Shown: positions 43,488 through 52,126, numbered from the stretch's first letter. The stretch is DNA of 64,000 bases from Rhodococcoides trifolii (GCF_014635345.1 NZ_BMCU01000006.1:124001-188000); one strand, 5' to 3'. Notes: a model not told the origin generated them from the sequence alone. Numbers and translations: made by a program.

Positions 43488-43816
43488 AACCCCGCACCAG
43501 GCCACACCGGCTGCCAGTGACGTCGTGGGGTAATAGTTCGACACGAACCCATAGATGAGGACCTGCGTTCCGATCGCTCCGATACCGATACCGGTTCCGG
43601 CTACGGCTACGGCGACGAGCAGGACGCCAAGCGGGAAGCCCAAAGTCAGCACGATCAGTGAGAGGGCGGCGAGGCAGAAGGTGACAGCGATGACGCGCTG
43701 CGGGCCGGTGCGGTCCGCAACGCTCGACGCGATCAGACCGCCGACGATCGCGCCGCCGTTGAGGACCAGCAGAAACGACAGCGACGCGTTCGTGCGTTCC
43801 GGGCTCTGAAGTGCCG
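43488..43816 (-). pseudogene. Remnant of an MFS aromatic-acid transporter (BenK-like)
   Basis: Read on the minus strand without interruption for about 110 codons: QSPERTNASLSFLLVLNGGA, then a cytoplasmic-loop motif GLIASSVADRTGPQRV and further transmembrane stretches to GVAWC. This is the second half of an AAHS/BenK-type symporter. The N-terminal half is missing (the NTF2 gene starts immediately) and the end breaks off after VAWC into antisense of the LuxR gene. The ben cluster therefore has no intact transporter of its own here. Confidence 0.7.
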
Positions 43817-44230
43817 TCAGGCCGGCGTCTCGGCCTGTCCGGGGCTCTGGGAGAACATGTAGTTGCAGATACGCCAGCCCGCGGAGGTGTTGCGCAGGAC
43901 AAACAGTTCGCGGAAGTAGCTGGGGATGCGGGCGCCGTCGGCTTTGGCCGTGACCATGACGGGCTGCTCGCTGCGCACCACTGCGAATTTGTCGTGCACC
44001 TCAGCCGATTTCACCTGCAGCGTCACCTGCATATTGATCTCGTTGAAGGTGGCGATGTAGAAGGCTTCGATTGCTGCCGAACTGCGCAGGCTCGGAAGGT
44101 TCTCGGGAATGATCTCGGCGTCCTCGGCGTAGAGGGCGACGATTGCGGCTCGGTCCTCGGCCGCGAGCGCCTTCCCGTAGGCATTGACGACGGCGACGGC
44201 GTCAGCGGTAGTGGTGGTGTGGCTTGTCAT
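43817..44230 (-). CDS. SnoaL/NTF2-like protein
   Basis: A 137-aa NTF2-fold protein of the YybH-like group (VVNAYGKALAAEDRAAIVALYAEDAE is cut here to its start). ATG 44230 has GGAGCAAG upstream. Its stop codon directly abuts the MFS remnant, so it probably replaced the transporter's front half in a rearrangement. Function unknown. Confidence 0.72.
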   Translation of the reverse strand: MTSHTTTTADAVAVVNAYGKALAAEDRAAIVALYAEDAEIIPENLPSLRSSAAIEAFYIATFNEINMQVTLQVKSAEVHDKFAVVRSEQPVMVTAKADGARIPSYFRELFVLRNTSAGWRICNYMFSQSPGQAETPA

Positions 44231-44334
44231 GTCTTGCTCCAGTCGGTTCGTCCGCCGGCGGCGGCGGGATGAGAGTGTTCTCGAAGTGTTTGCGATGCGG
44301 CGATTTTGAATGCACTGACGGTCGGCCGTCGGAG

Positions 44335-44499
44335 TCACGGGATGAGCACGATCTTCCCGTGCGTGTGCCGGTCTTCTAGCTGGGCGTAGGCCGCGCGCAC
44401 ATCAGCTAGGCGGTAGGTAGCGGTGATGGGGATGCACAACTGCCCGGAGGCGACGAGCTCGGCGAGCGTGGCCAGCAATACTGACGTGCCCCGGGGGGC
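44335..44499 (-). pseudogene. C-terminal remnant of a zinc-type/quinone oxidoreductase
   Basis: About 54 codons encode LLATLAELVASGQLCIPI, then YRLADVRAAYAQLEDRHTHGK and IVLIP before a stop. This is the standard end of an NADP-dependent quinone oxidoreductase (MDR). No start or upstream part is present: the stop codon of the NmrA-like gene adjoins. A degraded fragment. Confidence 0.65.
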
Positions 44500-45150
44500 T
44501 CAGTACGCGACGGTGAATCTGCGGCCGATGTGCTGCGGCTGTTCGATCTCGTCCACCGCGGCGACGGCGAAGTCTTCGGTCGAGATTCGGCTTTGCCCGG
44601 TGGCGTCGGCGATGAGGTCGTCGTCGGCAGTGCGGTAGGTACCGGTTCGATCGCCCGGCTCGATCTCGGCGGCTGGGGTGAGGTTGGTCCATTTCACGTC
44701 GGAGACCGTCCGGTAGTAGTCCAGGGCGTCGCCGTGTGCGTGCATGATCTGCAGAACGAACTCGGGCAGGCCTTCGGCGTCCCACACCTGTGTGCCATTC
44801 GGGGTTCGCAGGGAGCCTGCGCCGCCGACGGCGATCAACCGCGGTGCGTCCGCGCCCAGCGAGCGCAGGCCTTCGACAAGCGTCTCGGCCGCGGGCTTGA
44901 TCGTGGCGATGGTTCCCGGGCCGTCACCGCCACCGACCGCGCTGACCAGGACGTCTTGGCCCTTGGACACTGCTGCGACAGACGCAGAGTCGAGCACATC
45001 GCCCTCGGTGACCGTCAAGTTGTGGTGATCGGTGGTGACGTTGGCCGGATTCCGGACGACTGCGGTGACCTCGTGGCCGCGGGTCAGGGCTTCGGCCACG
45101 ATGCGGCTACCGATCGTTCCGTTGGCTCCGAACACTGCGATCTTTGACAT
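44500..45150 (-). CDS. NAD(P)-binding NmrA/atypical-SDR protein
   Basis: A 216-aa protein with a Rossmann motif FGANGTIGS at residues 6-14. It belongs to the NAD(P)H-binding NmrA-like group, which includes redox sensors and reductases such as flavin reductase BLVRB-like proteins. ATG 45150 has GGAGCAG upstream. Divergent from the AraC gene, probably its target. Confidence 0.75.
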   Translation of the reverse strand: MSKIAVFGANGTIGSRIVAEALTRGHEVTAVVRNPANVTTDHHNLTVTEGDVLDSASVAAVSKGQDVLVSAVGGGDGPGTIATIKPAAETLVEGLRSLGADAPRLIAVGGAGSLRTPNGTQVWDAEGLPEFVLQIMHAHGDALDYYRTVSDVKWTNLTPAAEIEPGDRTGTYRTADDDLIADATGQSRISTEDFAVAAVDEIEQPQHIGRRFTVAY

Positions 45151-45226
45151 TTCTGCTCCTTCATCGGTTGGTACTTGTAGTTTTCCGTCTTCCTCGTCCT
45201 GCGGAAAGGTAAAATCGAGACCGATC

Positions 45227-46090
45227 ATGGTCAAAATTGGACAACTCATCCCGTCGATCGGATTCGCGCCACCCGACGACACGCCTCTGCCCGGGCTCGA
45301 GGTGCTAACGCTCGCCGAACTGGCGACCCGCGCTGCGGCCACCGATCTGGTGACGCCTCAGCGGCCGCAGTTTCATCAGCTGTTCGCGGTCACCAGCGGC
45401 ACGCTGCGACACACCGTGGACTTCACCGCCTACGGCATCGATGCAGGTTCGGTCCTGTGGGTCCGACCGGGACAGGTTCAACAGTTCGGCGACCTTACCG
45501 AGGCCGACGGCTTACTTGCCGTATTCCAGGCCAGCTCGGTCGATCCGAGGACAGCGGCCGCCGCGCGACTCGACGACCCGTTCGGTCGGGCAGTGGCCCC
45601 TGCGTCCGACTCGGGCACGCCCGCGTTGCATCGTGCGATCACGCACCTGGCAGCGGAATTCGAAGATGCAGGAGGGCTGCCGGTCGCCGCCCGGCGTGAA
45701 GTCCTACGCAATCTGCTCGCCGTTGTCGCGGTGCGGGCAGCCGCGCTGTGCGCACAGCCGGTAGATACAGTCGACACCACCTTCGTCCGGTTCCGCACCC
45801 AGCTCGAACAGGACTTCACCCACACACGGCGGGTTGCCGATTACGCTGACAGCCTTGGCTATTCGGCACGCACTCTGAGCCGGGCAACCCAGGCCGCGGC
45901 CGGTGTCGGTGCGAAGGAGTTCATCGACCGCCGGGTCACCCTCGAAGCGAGACGACTGCTCGCGCATGCCGATCTCCCCGCAACGGCGATCGCGACCCGC
46001 CTAGGCTTCGTCGACGCCACCAATTTCGCAAAATTTTTTCGGCATCGGACCGGGCTGCCGCCAGGCGCCTTCCGCGCCTCGGTTCGTTGA
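45227..46090 (+). CDS. AraC family regulator
   Basis: A 287-aa AraC-type protein: a cupin-like N-terminal domain (LFAVTSGTLRHTVDFTAYGI near residue 55) and a C-terminal double HTH (ADYADSLGYSARTLSRATQAA, then ATRLGFVDATNFAKFFRHRT). ATG 45227. Located 76 bp from the divergent NmrA-like gene, which it likely controls. Confidence 0.82.
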   Translation: MVKIGQLIPSIGFAPPDDTPLPGLEVLTLAELATRAAATDLVTPQRPQFHQLFAVTSGTLRHTVDFTAYGIDAGSVLWVRPGQVQQFGDLTEADGLLAVFQASSVDPRTAAAARLDDPFGRAVAPASDSGTPALHRAITHLAAEFEDAGGLPVAARREVLRNLLAVVAVRAAALCAQPVDTVDTTFVRFRTQLEQDFTHTRRVADYADSLGYSARTLSRATQAAAGVGAKEFIDRRVTLEARRLLAHADLPATAIATRLGFVDATNFAKFFRHRTGLPPGAFRASVR

Positions 46091-46467
46091 CCACGTAGCC
46101 GTCCCAGGACTCTGCATCGCTACATACTGCTCCCCAGCTGGCTACATCAACTCGGTCCGAATAACGCTGCGAGACAGGCACATTGATGAGTTCTCTTGAG
46201 ACCCGCCACGATCAACTGCTGGCAGAAGCCTCCGCGAACTTCGTCGACACGGACAAGTCGGCTGCGGTCCGGGAACTGGCTCCGGGCAGCGGGAACTGCA
46301 CATCGCCGCAATTATCAACTCGTCCGAAGGGTTCGATGGAGTAGTCCGGGTCGGCCACACCTCTACGGTCGCGTCCGAACCGACTCCTATACCGGCGGCC
46401 CACCAGGAATCACCGGACTGCCCACTCGCTCGACATCACAACTAGGCCGGGCGAGTTGCGCATCGAT
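46091..46467. other. Gap between convergent genes; possible decayed small ORF
   Basis: An ATG at 46186 opens a 52-codon frame (MSSLETRHDQLLAEASANFV...), and a second frame overlapping its end reads RELHIAAIINSSEGFDGVV. Together they look like one short gene broken by a frameshift. No family was recognised, and there is no other signal in the gap. Confidence 0.3.
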
Positions 46468-47244
46468 TCAGGGCACCAGACCCGCTCGCCGAGCAGCATG
46501 CGCTGCTTCGTATCTCGTCGCGGCGTCGAGCTTGGCCATGATCGATTTCATGTAGCTCTTGACTGTGGACACAGTGAGGCCGAGTTCCTCGGCGATCGCG
46601 ATGTTGGATCGGCCCAGCGCCACCAGAGACAGCACGTCACGTTCGCGCGGGGTGACGTGTGGAGCGGCGGTCGTTGCTACAGCGGGTTCGAGGAAGGCTC
46701 GCATCGAGTCGAGTACGGACGAGACTTCCGGGGCATCGACCCGCGTAGCGGCTGCCCGGAGCCGGGTGTACGTCTGGCGTAGGTCCTCGCGCAGACGGTC
46801 GGCGTCGCGCCGCGCCTCGTCGACCGCGAGGTCCTGGCCCAGAACTCCCGCTTCGACGCTCAGCACATCGAGTACGCGATCACCGATGTGCCCGGCCGTG
46901 TGCATCGCGCCGTAGAGCACACCGACGGCCGTCCGCCCGACGACGACCGGGGTCGCGATCATGGCGCGAAGCCCCTCGGCGCCGATGATCGCGTCGTACC
47001 GGTGGCTGATCTTCGGCGTCCGCATGTAGTCGTCGAGCGCGACAGTGCGATTGATCTGTAGGACCTTGCCGCCGAGACCATGGCCGGCTTCGAGTTCGAC
47101 TCCGTCGAGCGCACCGACGGAGTAGCCCGCGAAATGGCGCAGCGTCAGGCGCTGACCCGCGGTCATGATTCCGCCGAACGCAAGCGCCACGCCCGAGCCT
47201 GCACGTACCCGGTCCACGGCTGCGTCGAAATGAGTGTCGATCAT
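46468..47244 (-). CDS. GAF-domain LuxR regulator (RamA-like)
   Basis: A 258-aa regulator: an N-terminal GAF-like sensor (about residues 10-150), a helical linker and a C-terminal LuxR HTH (LSLVALGRSNIAIAEELGLTV, then VKSYMKSIMAKL). This is the layout of RamA, the acetate-metabolism regulator of Corynebacterium. ATG 47244. It is divergent from an acyl-CoA synthetase gene, with the palindrome at 47260-47277 between them, so control of that gene is likely. Confidence 0.78.
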   Translation of the reverse strand: MIDTHFDAAVDRVRAGSGVALAFGGIMTAGQRLTLRHFAGYSVGALDGVELEAGHGLGGKVLQINRTVALDDYMRTPKISHRYDAIIGAEGLRAMIATPVVVGRTAVGVLYGAMHTAGHIGDRVLDVLSVEAGVLGQDLAVDEARRDADRLREDLRQTYTRLRAAATRVDAPEVSSVLDSMRAFLEPAVATTAAPHVTPRERDVLSLVALGRSNIAIAEELGLTVSTVKSYMKSIMAKLDAATRYEAAHAARRAGLVP

Positions 47245-47259
47245 GAGTCTCCGTCTTTC

Positions 47260-47277
47260 TACCCTCTTCGGAGGGTA
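47260..47277. promoter_or_regulatory. Operator palindrome between GAF-LuxR and ligase genes
   Basis: TACCCTC-TTCG-GAGGGTA, perfect 7-bp arms, in the 69-bp divergent region. It lies 16 bp upstream of the regulator start and 37 bp upstream of the ligase start. Confidence 0.6.
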
Positions 47278-47313
47278 TCGGGCGGCGAGTGTTCCGCGCC
47301 ACACTCCTTAACC

Positions 47314-48846
47314 ATGACGACCCTGACCGACGATGTCGCACGGCTCCTGTCCACGTACGGATCTGCTGACGCCGACCTCGCCTCCCTGCTGTGCGACGAC
47401 CATGATCCCGCTGCGATCGCGTTCACCTTCATCGAGGGCGATCTGACCTCGCGAGATCTCACCTACGGCGAGTTGCACGACCTGTCTGCACGTTTCGCGA
47501 CGGGCCTCGCCGAGATGGGTGTCGCTCGCGGTGACCGTATCGGAGTGCTGATGAGCAAGCGGCTCGAGCTGGTGGTCGCCCTCCTTGGTCTGTGGCGCCT
47601 CGGCGCGGTGCATGTCCCTCTGTTCACGGCTTTCGCGACTCCGGCGATCGCGATGCGCGTCGAGGCCGCGCACGCGCGCTTCGTCATCACCGAGACGGAC
47701 CAGCGCGAGAAGCTCGACGCGATCGAGGGCATCACGGTGCTAGAGACGGGGGAGGGCTTCGACGCGCTGATCCGTGAGCACGAGCCGTTGGTGACCTCGG
47801 TGGCCGTGGGCGGCGACGGGCTGATGATCCAGCTGTTCACCAGCGGTACGACGGGAAAGCCGAAGGGCGTCCCGGTGCCGGTGTCAGCACTGGCGTCGTT
47901 CGTCGCCTACATGACCTACGGACTCGACGTGTCCGAGGACGACGTGTTCTGGAACGCGGCTGATCCCGGCTGGGCCTACGGGCTCTATTACGCCATTCTC
48001 GGACCGATGGCCATGGGTCGCCGCAGCCTCATGCTGCACGCCGGGTTCACGCCCGCTGTCACCATGGCGGTCATGCAGAAGTTCGACGTGACCAACTTCG
48101 CTGCGGCACCGACTGTGTACCGGAGCCTGAGCAAGGACCCGTCTTTCGGCGGCATCCGGCTGCGACGCGCATCGTCGGCGGGGGAGCCGCTGACGCCAGA
48201 CGTCCTGGTGTGGTCGGATTCCGCGCTCGGCGTGTCGGTGCGTGACCACTACGGCCAGACCGAACTCGGCATGGTCATCGTCAACGCCTGGCACGACGCG
48301 GTGCGTGAGCCGCTGATCCCGGGTTCGATGGGAAAGCCGTTGCCGGGCTTCACCGCCGGAGTCGTCGAGGATCAGATCGGCTTGGAGGTGGCGGGCAGCC
48401 CGTTGATGTGGTTCACCGGATACGTCGATGCCCCCGAGAAGACCGCCGAACGGTTCACCGAGGACGGGTCCTGGTACTTGACGGGTGACGCCGGCCGCAT
48501 CGAGAACGGCTCGTTCTTCTTCTCTGCGCGTAACGACGACGTGATCATCATGGCCGGGTACCGCATCGGACCGTTCGACGTCGAAAGTGTTCTGGTGGAA
48601 CACCCCTCGGTCATGGACGTCGCGGTGGTGGGTCAACCCGACGACATTCGCGGCGAGGTAGTCGAGGCGTACGTCGTTCTCGCGGAGGGTGTCTTGGGAA
48701 CACCCGCGCTGGAGTCCGAACTGCAGCAGCTGGTGAAGACCAACTTCGCCGCTCACGCCTACCCACGCACGGTGCACTTCGTCGACGGGCTGCCCAAGAC
48801 GCCCAGCGGCAAGATGCAGCGCTTCCTGCTGCGCCGAAGCCGTTAG
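47314..48846 (+). CDS. AMP-forming acyl-CoA synthetase (ACS/MACS-like)
   Basis: A 510-aa adenylate-forming enzyme. The P-loop is LFTSGTTGKPKG, the aromatic core is DHYGQTELGM, and the C-terminal hinge and lysine appear in LTGDAGRIENG and LPKTPSGKMQR, where the Lys of SGKMQR is the acetylation-type residue. It resembles acetyl/medium-chain acyl-CoA synthetases more than benzoate ligases. The divergent GAF-LuxR regulator fits a short-chain acid role. Confidence 0.85.
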   Translation: MTTLTDDVARLLSTYGSADADLASLLCDDHDPAAIAFTFIEGDLTSRDLTYGELHDLSARFATGLAEMGVARGDRIGVLMSKRLELVVALLGLWRLGAVHVPLFTAFATPAIAMRVEAAHARFVITETDQREKLDAIEGITVLETGEGFDALIREHEPLVTSVAVGGDGLMIQLFTSGTTGKPKGVPVPVSALASFVAYMTYGLDVSEDDVFWNAADPGWAYGLYYAILGPMAMGRRSLMLHAGFTPAVTMAVMQKFDVTNFAAAPTVYRSLSKDPSFGGIRLRRASSAGEPLTPDVLVWSDSALGVSVRDHYGQTELGMVIVNAWHDAVREPLIPGSMGKPLPGFTAGVVEDQIGLEVAGSPLMWFTGYVDAPEKTAERFTEDGSWYLTGDAGRIENGSFFFSARNDDVIIMAGYRIGPFDVESVLVEHPSVMDVAVVGQPDDIRGEVVEAYVVLAEGVLGTPALESELQQLVKTNFAAHAYPRTVHFVDGLPKTPSGKMQRFLLRRSR

Positions 48847-49208
48847 CCGCGACTTCGGCGGCGGCCCGGGCTCGGCTTCGGAGTTCTTCGGGCGGCCTGA
48901 CGGGCACGCCGCGGCTGGAGGCGGTCGAACAGATCGGCCGATGTGTGCGAGTCGACCTCGCTGCCACGGCGCGTCGGCGCCCGCAGCATACTTCTCGCTG
49001 ATCGACAGGGGGACAATACGAATCGGGGTCGACGCTTGGTGCACACCGGGGCAGGGACCGATCATCGACAACGTGCACGACGCAATCTCCGTGACACTTA
49101 CCGGCAACGGGCTGTCGCCGCCGAATATGAGGAGATCGTAGAGGGCGGCGCGATGAGAGAAGTACGAATGGGTGACGCCTCACCTTCCGAGACGCGAATG
49201 CCACTCTG
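48847..49208. other. Gap before integrase remnant
   Basis: Open frames are present, but none matches a family I recognise. Codon usage of the frames ending at 49141 and 49212 does not stand out, so this is probably degraded sequence at the edge of an insertion. Confidence 0.35.
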
Positions 49209-49391
49209 GTGAAGGAGCAGAACGGCGTCGAAACGGCCCAAACGCAGCTCGGCCACTTCAACTTACGAGTGACGGAGGCTGACTACATCCAGCGGATGAA
49301 CAGCGCGCCGGATCTGACCCTGCTGCTCAATATGCTCGGACCGGTACAGGTGAACACTTCAACCCCCGAAATCGACCAGAATGTCGACTGA
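49209..49391 (+). pseudogene. Tyrosine recombinase (integrase) C-terminal remnant
   Basis: About 60 codons. VETAQTQLGHFNLRVTEADY resembles the end of phage/ICE integrases, where a LGH box is followed by an RVT strand and the nucleophilic Tyr (here ADY). The catalytic core is not found upstream, so only the last part survives. It stands 32 nt before the hairpin and tRNA fragment, the expected neighbourhood of an att site. Confidence 0.5.
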
Positions 49392-49422
49392 GTGTTGACG
49401 TGCCGCCGAAATCACGGCGACG

Positions 49423-49464
49423 AAAAAGCCCGTCATCTGCATACTTGCTGGTGACGGGCTTTTT
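49423..49464. terminator. Intrinsic terminator hairpin next to tRNA fragment
   Basis: AAAAAGCCCGTCA (49423-49435) pairs with TGACGGGCTTTTT (49452-49464), 13 bp with a 16-nt loop and T/A runs, usable in both directions. It directly follows the tRNA-like 3' end on the minus strand, as a tRNA terminator would. Confidence 0.8.
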
Positions 49465-49468
49465 GCAG

Positions 49469-49513
49469 TGCGCCCACAGGGCCTCGAACCCCGGACCCAG
49501 TGTCTTAGAATCC
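49469..49513 (-). other. tRNA 3' fragment, probable attachment-site half
   Basis: On the minus strand the T-arm is complete (CGGGG, TTCGAGG loop, CCCTG), followed by an acceptor 3' strand TGGGCGC and discriminator A, with a 5-nt variable loop (GGGTC) before it. CCA is not encoded. The 5' half with the partner GCGCCCA, D-arm and 5' anticodon strand is absent. The TTCTAAG stretch suggests the anticodon loop, but the isotype cannot be fixed. Confidence 0.6.
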
Positions 49514-49536
49514 GTCGGTCGCGGGGGTTCGTAGAT

Positions 49537-49599
49537 GTTCAGGAAAGTGTGCCTGAACAGGTGTTATGTGCACTCACAGTTTCAGGTGGATTCACCTGA
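49537..49599. repeat. Cluster of CAGG/CCTG inverted repeats
   Basis: GTTCAGG (49537-49543) and CCTGAAC (49552-49558) form one inverted repeat; TCAGGTG (49582-49588) and CACCTGA (49593-49599) form another with the same core. The spacing and position, just inside the tRNA fragment, resemble arm-type recombinase or excisionase sites. AGTGTTGA is also repeated at 49620-49635. Confidence 0.4.
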
Positions 49600-49841
49600 G
49601 TCCGCTCGGATTCGGCTCAAAGTGTTGAGTAAGTGTTGACCAGGCAATCGGGGCTTTATGGAGGCGCCAGTGTCGCCCTGCGGGGTCCGTCGTGTCGGTG
49701 CTCGCACCTACAGTGTGCACGCCGACACAGAGACAAGTCGTCGATCTCGACCTACTGCGGCGCTTTGCCCGCCGGAGGGGTTCGGTGCACACCGTTCGGC
49801 CTCGCAGCGCGTCGGCTCGCAACAACGAAGGGACATCTCTG

Positions 49842-50171
49842 ATGCCTGCACAAGCATGGGTGACACTGATCGTCGGCGTCCTCGCTGTCGTCGGAGTCGC
49901 TCTCACAGTCCGGCAGCGCACTGTCGCCGATAAGCGCGCCCAAGCCTGGCAACGAATAACGTGGTGCCTCGAGCGCACCACCAGTGACGACGAAGCGGAA
50001 GCCGCGCTGGGCTGGGACATCTACACCCCGGTGACCGACTCGCCGCTCATCACCGCGACCGAACGCGATGTCCTGCGCGCCGTCGCCACCCGCGCGCTGT
50101 GGCGAGCACTGGCGTCACCGCCGCAAACCGAGGACACTGACAACCAGAGCGAGCAGGAGGATCAGCCGTGA
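49842..50171 (+). CDS. Small membrane-anchored protein of the two-gene cassette
   Basis: A 109-aa protein: one N-terminal transmembrane helix (AWVTLIVGVLAVVGVALTV, residues 5-23), then a helical charged cytoplasmic part (WQRITWCLERTTSDDEAEAALGW) and an acidic C-terminal tail (EDTDNQSEQEDQP). ATG 49842 has GAAGGGA upstream. Its stop overlaps the next gene by 4 nt (GTGA). The tail and the next gene recur in damaged form at 27415-27665. Function unknown. Confidence 0.65.
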   Translation: MPAQAWVTLIVGVLAVVGVALTVRQRTVADKRAQAWQRITWCLERTTSDDEAEAALGWDIYTPVTDSPLITATERDVLRAVATRALWRALASPPQTEDTDNQSEQEDQP

Positions 50172-50332
50172 CCACGACCGAGAACAGGAAGAGCCCCGCG
50201 CGGCCGCAGGTGGCGAGGGCCGCCGCGCGTGCGTCCGTTGCGTTGTACGAGCGCGATGGTCTCGAGGTTCCGCAGTGGATCCGCGACGCTGCAGCCGGGC
50301 GTCCGACGACACCGCCCGCTCAGCAACCCTGA
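50168..50332 (+). CDS. 54-aa cassette protein
   Basis: A 54-aa Arg/Ala-rich protein. The central RPQVARAAARASVALYERDG is followed by LEVPQWIRDAAAGRPTT. The GTG at 50168 overlaps the upstream stop. The related decayed copy at 27517-27665 shows conservation at the amino-acid level (VARA/VAAA, VPxWxRD, RPTT), which supports a real gene. Probably works with the membrane-anchored partner; the role is unknown. Confidence 0.6.
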   Translation: MTTTENRKSPARPQVARAAARASVALYERDGLEVPQWIRDAAAGRPTTPPAQQP

Positions 50333-50929
50333 ACTCGGTCGCACCTACTCGCACGTCAGGTCGGAATCGCCACGGTGGGCGCACCTGTCAGCGATCGAGG
50401 GTCTCTTCTTCTAGGACTCACGTGGTACCACGTACGTTCGACGGCCCGCTTCGGCGGAGCTGCGGACCTCAGCTCGACGCCGAGCATCGGACTCGGTGGA
50501 TCAGTCTGCGTCGACTGGACACCGACAATTACCGAGTGTGGTTTCGCGTTTTCAGATGACCGGTCGGTGCGGAAACTGCTGCGACGGCCGTAGCGTCAGA
50601 CGCCTGATTGCCGCGGGAATATCGCTGGCGGATAAAGCAACTGCGCCAGTTGCGGTGATCCGGATTTCCACGGCATTGTTAGACGCAGGATTCCGGTCAG
50701 CACAAAACCAAACGTCCAGCAGCACCAGCATCAGCGGGAAGATGATGCCAGTTGCCACGGCGTTGGCGAGCCGGCCTCGACGCATTCGTCTGTGAAGGTA
50801 CTCCAGTGGGGCTGCTGTGGGTCGTCGGGGATGCCCCGGCAATCGGGCGCAGTGCCTAGGCTCAGCCCGGAGAAGTCGGGGTTGGTGGCGGGCGCGTTCA
50901 CGAGACGTCGATCCTCGTGGTGGTGTCGG
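50333..50929. other. Long gap, one doubtful small ORF
   Basis: A minus-strand frame at 50552-50785 (77 aa, one hydrophobic helix VATGIIFPLMLVLLDVWF) might encode a small membrane protein, but it has no good ribosome site and no recognised family. Nothing else was seen. Confidence 0.3.
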
Positions 50930-52126
50930 TCAGGCGGGGACGGGGGTTGCGCCGCTGCGTAATTGGTGACGCAGGGAGGGGACGTCGTCGACATCGACCG
51001 CGGTGCCGCTGACTGCCGAGAGTTGCGCGGCATCGACGGTGAGCATCACTCGGTAGGCGGAAGGGAAGTCGGTGTCCATGGCCGTGCCGGTGAGGATGCA
51101 GCGGACGAAGTGCTGAATCTCGGCCACGAACGCTTCGGCATACCCCGTACCCACGCCGCCGCCCGGCATGGCAGCAACATCGGTGAAGTAGGGATGCTGC
51201 GGTCCGGTGAAGACGCGGCGCGGACCGTCCAGTGTGCCGGTGCCGCCCGTGTAAACGTGGAACTCGCCTCCCGCGATGGAGTCGAATCGCGCGTGTCCCG
51301 TGGCGCCGTGTACCTCGATGCCGAGGGAGTTCGGCAAACCAGCAGCGATGCGGTTGACGTGGATCTGTCCGACGGCCCCGTTGTCGAGTTCGACGGTGAG
51401 CAAGGCGATGTCGTCGGTGTCGACGACGGCGGTCTCACCGTCGGTGCCCGGGACCGGTCGTTCGGTGATTGCAGTGCGCAGCGTGCTCGACAGGACTCGT
51501 CGGATGGGCCCGGCCACATACTGCACCGCGTCGATGGCATGGGTTCCAATGTCGATCAACGCACCGGCTCCGGCGGTGTCCTTGGCGAAGCGCCAGCTGA
51601 ACGGTGCGTCGGGCAATGCCGCGTAATCGGCGTTGTACCACGCTGTGAAGCTGCGAACGGCGCCGATGCGGCCTTCGCCGACGAGGTCGTGGACGGCCGC
51701 GAGGCCGGGCAGGCGGCGGAAGGAGAAGCCTACGCCGGTGACCGCCACTGATGCGGTGGCGAGAGCGACGAGCTCCTCTGCTTCTTCGGATCCGGTGCCG
51801 ATCGGCTTCTCGGCGAACACGTGCTTACCCGATCGAAGTACCGCAGGCAGTATTCGGGTGTGGAGGTTGTTCGGGAGTGCGAGACTGATTGCGTCGATGG
51901 TGGGGTCGGCGAGGACGGAGTCCAGGTCGTCGGTGACGGCGCCGTAGCCATAGCGCGCTGCGGTTTTTCGTGCGAGGTCGAGGTTCGGGTCGACGACGAC
52001 GGCGAGGTCGATCGTCACTTCGTCGAGCCCGGCCGCCATAGAGACGTTTCGAAAGCCGAAGGCGTGTGCTTGGCCTGCGGCACCGGCTCCGACGAGGGCG
52101 ACTCGGAGGTGGTGTGGAGATTTCAT
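50930..52126 (-). CDS. Gfo/Idh/MocA family oxidoreductase
   Basis: A 398-aa NAD(P)-dependent sugar/inositol-type dehydrogenase. The Rossmann motif GAGAAGQAH is at residues 13-21, and the family signature EKPIG (Lys is catalytic) is near residue 108. It probably oxidises or reduces a cyclic polyol or sugar. ATG 52126. Upstream are a GntR domain and an orphan sugar-binding lipoprotein, consistent with a sugar catabolic remnant. Confidence 0.85.
   Translation of the reverse strand: MKSPHHLRVALVGAGAAGQAHAFGFRNVSMAAGLDEVTIDLAVVVDPNLDLARKTAARYGYGAVTDDLDSVLADPTIDAISLALPNNLHTRILPAVLRSGKHVFAEKPIGTGSEEAEELVALATASVAVTGVGFSFRRLPGLAAVHDLVGEGRIGAVRSFTAWYNADYAALPDAPFSWRFAKDTAGAGALIDIGTHAIDAVQYVAGPIRRVLSSTLRTAITERPVPGTDGETAVVDTDDIALLTVELDNGAVGQIHVNRIAAGLPNSLGIEVHGATGHARFDSIAGGEFHVYTGGTGTLDGPRRVFTGPQHPYFTDVAAMPGGGVGTGYAEAFVAEIQHFVRCILTGTAMDTDFPSAYRVMLTVDAAQLSAVSGTAVDVDDVPSLRHQLRSGATPVPA

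Noticed and set aside
47314-48846. Benzoate-CoA ligase linked to the ben cluster
   Set aside because: Motifs and the RamA-like neighbour fit short/medium-chain acyl-CoA synthetases better, and the ben route here is the dioxygenase route.
48847-49261. Minus-strand frames behind the synthetase as a regulator gene
   Set aside because: Arg/Pro-rich shadows without a helix-turn-helix pattern or ribosome site.
49469-49560. Complete tRNA gene
   Set aside because: Only the T-arm and 3' acceptor strand are present; no GCGCCCA 5' strand or D-arm was found upstream on that strand.
49537-49640. CRISPR-like repeat array
   Set aside because: The repeats are short inverted pairs with irregular spacing, not direct repeats with spacers.
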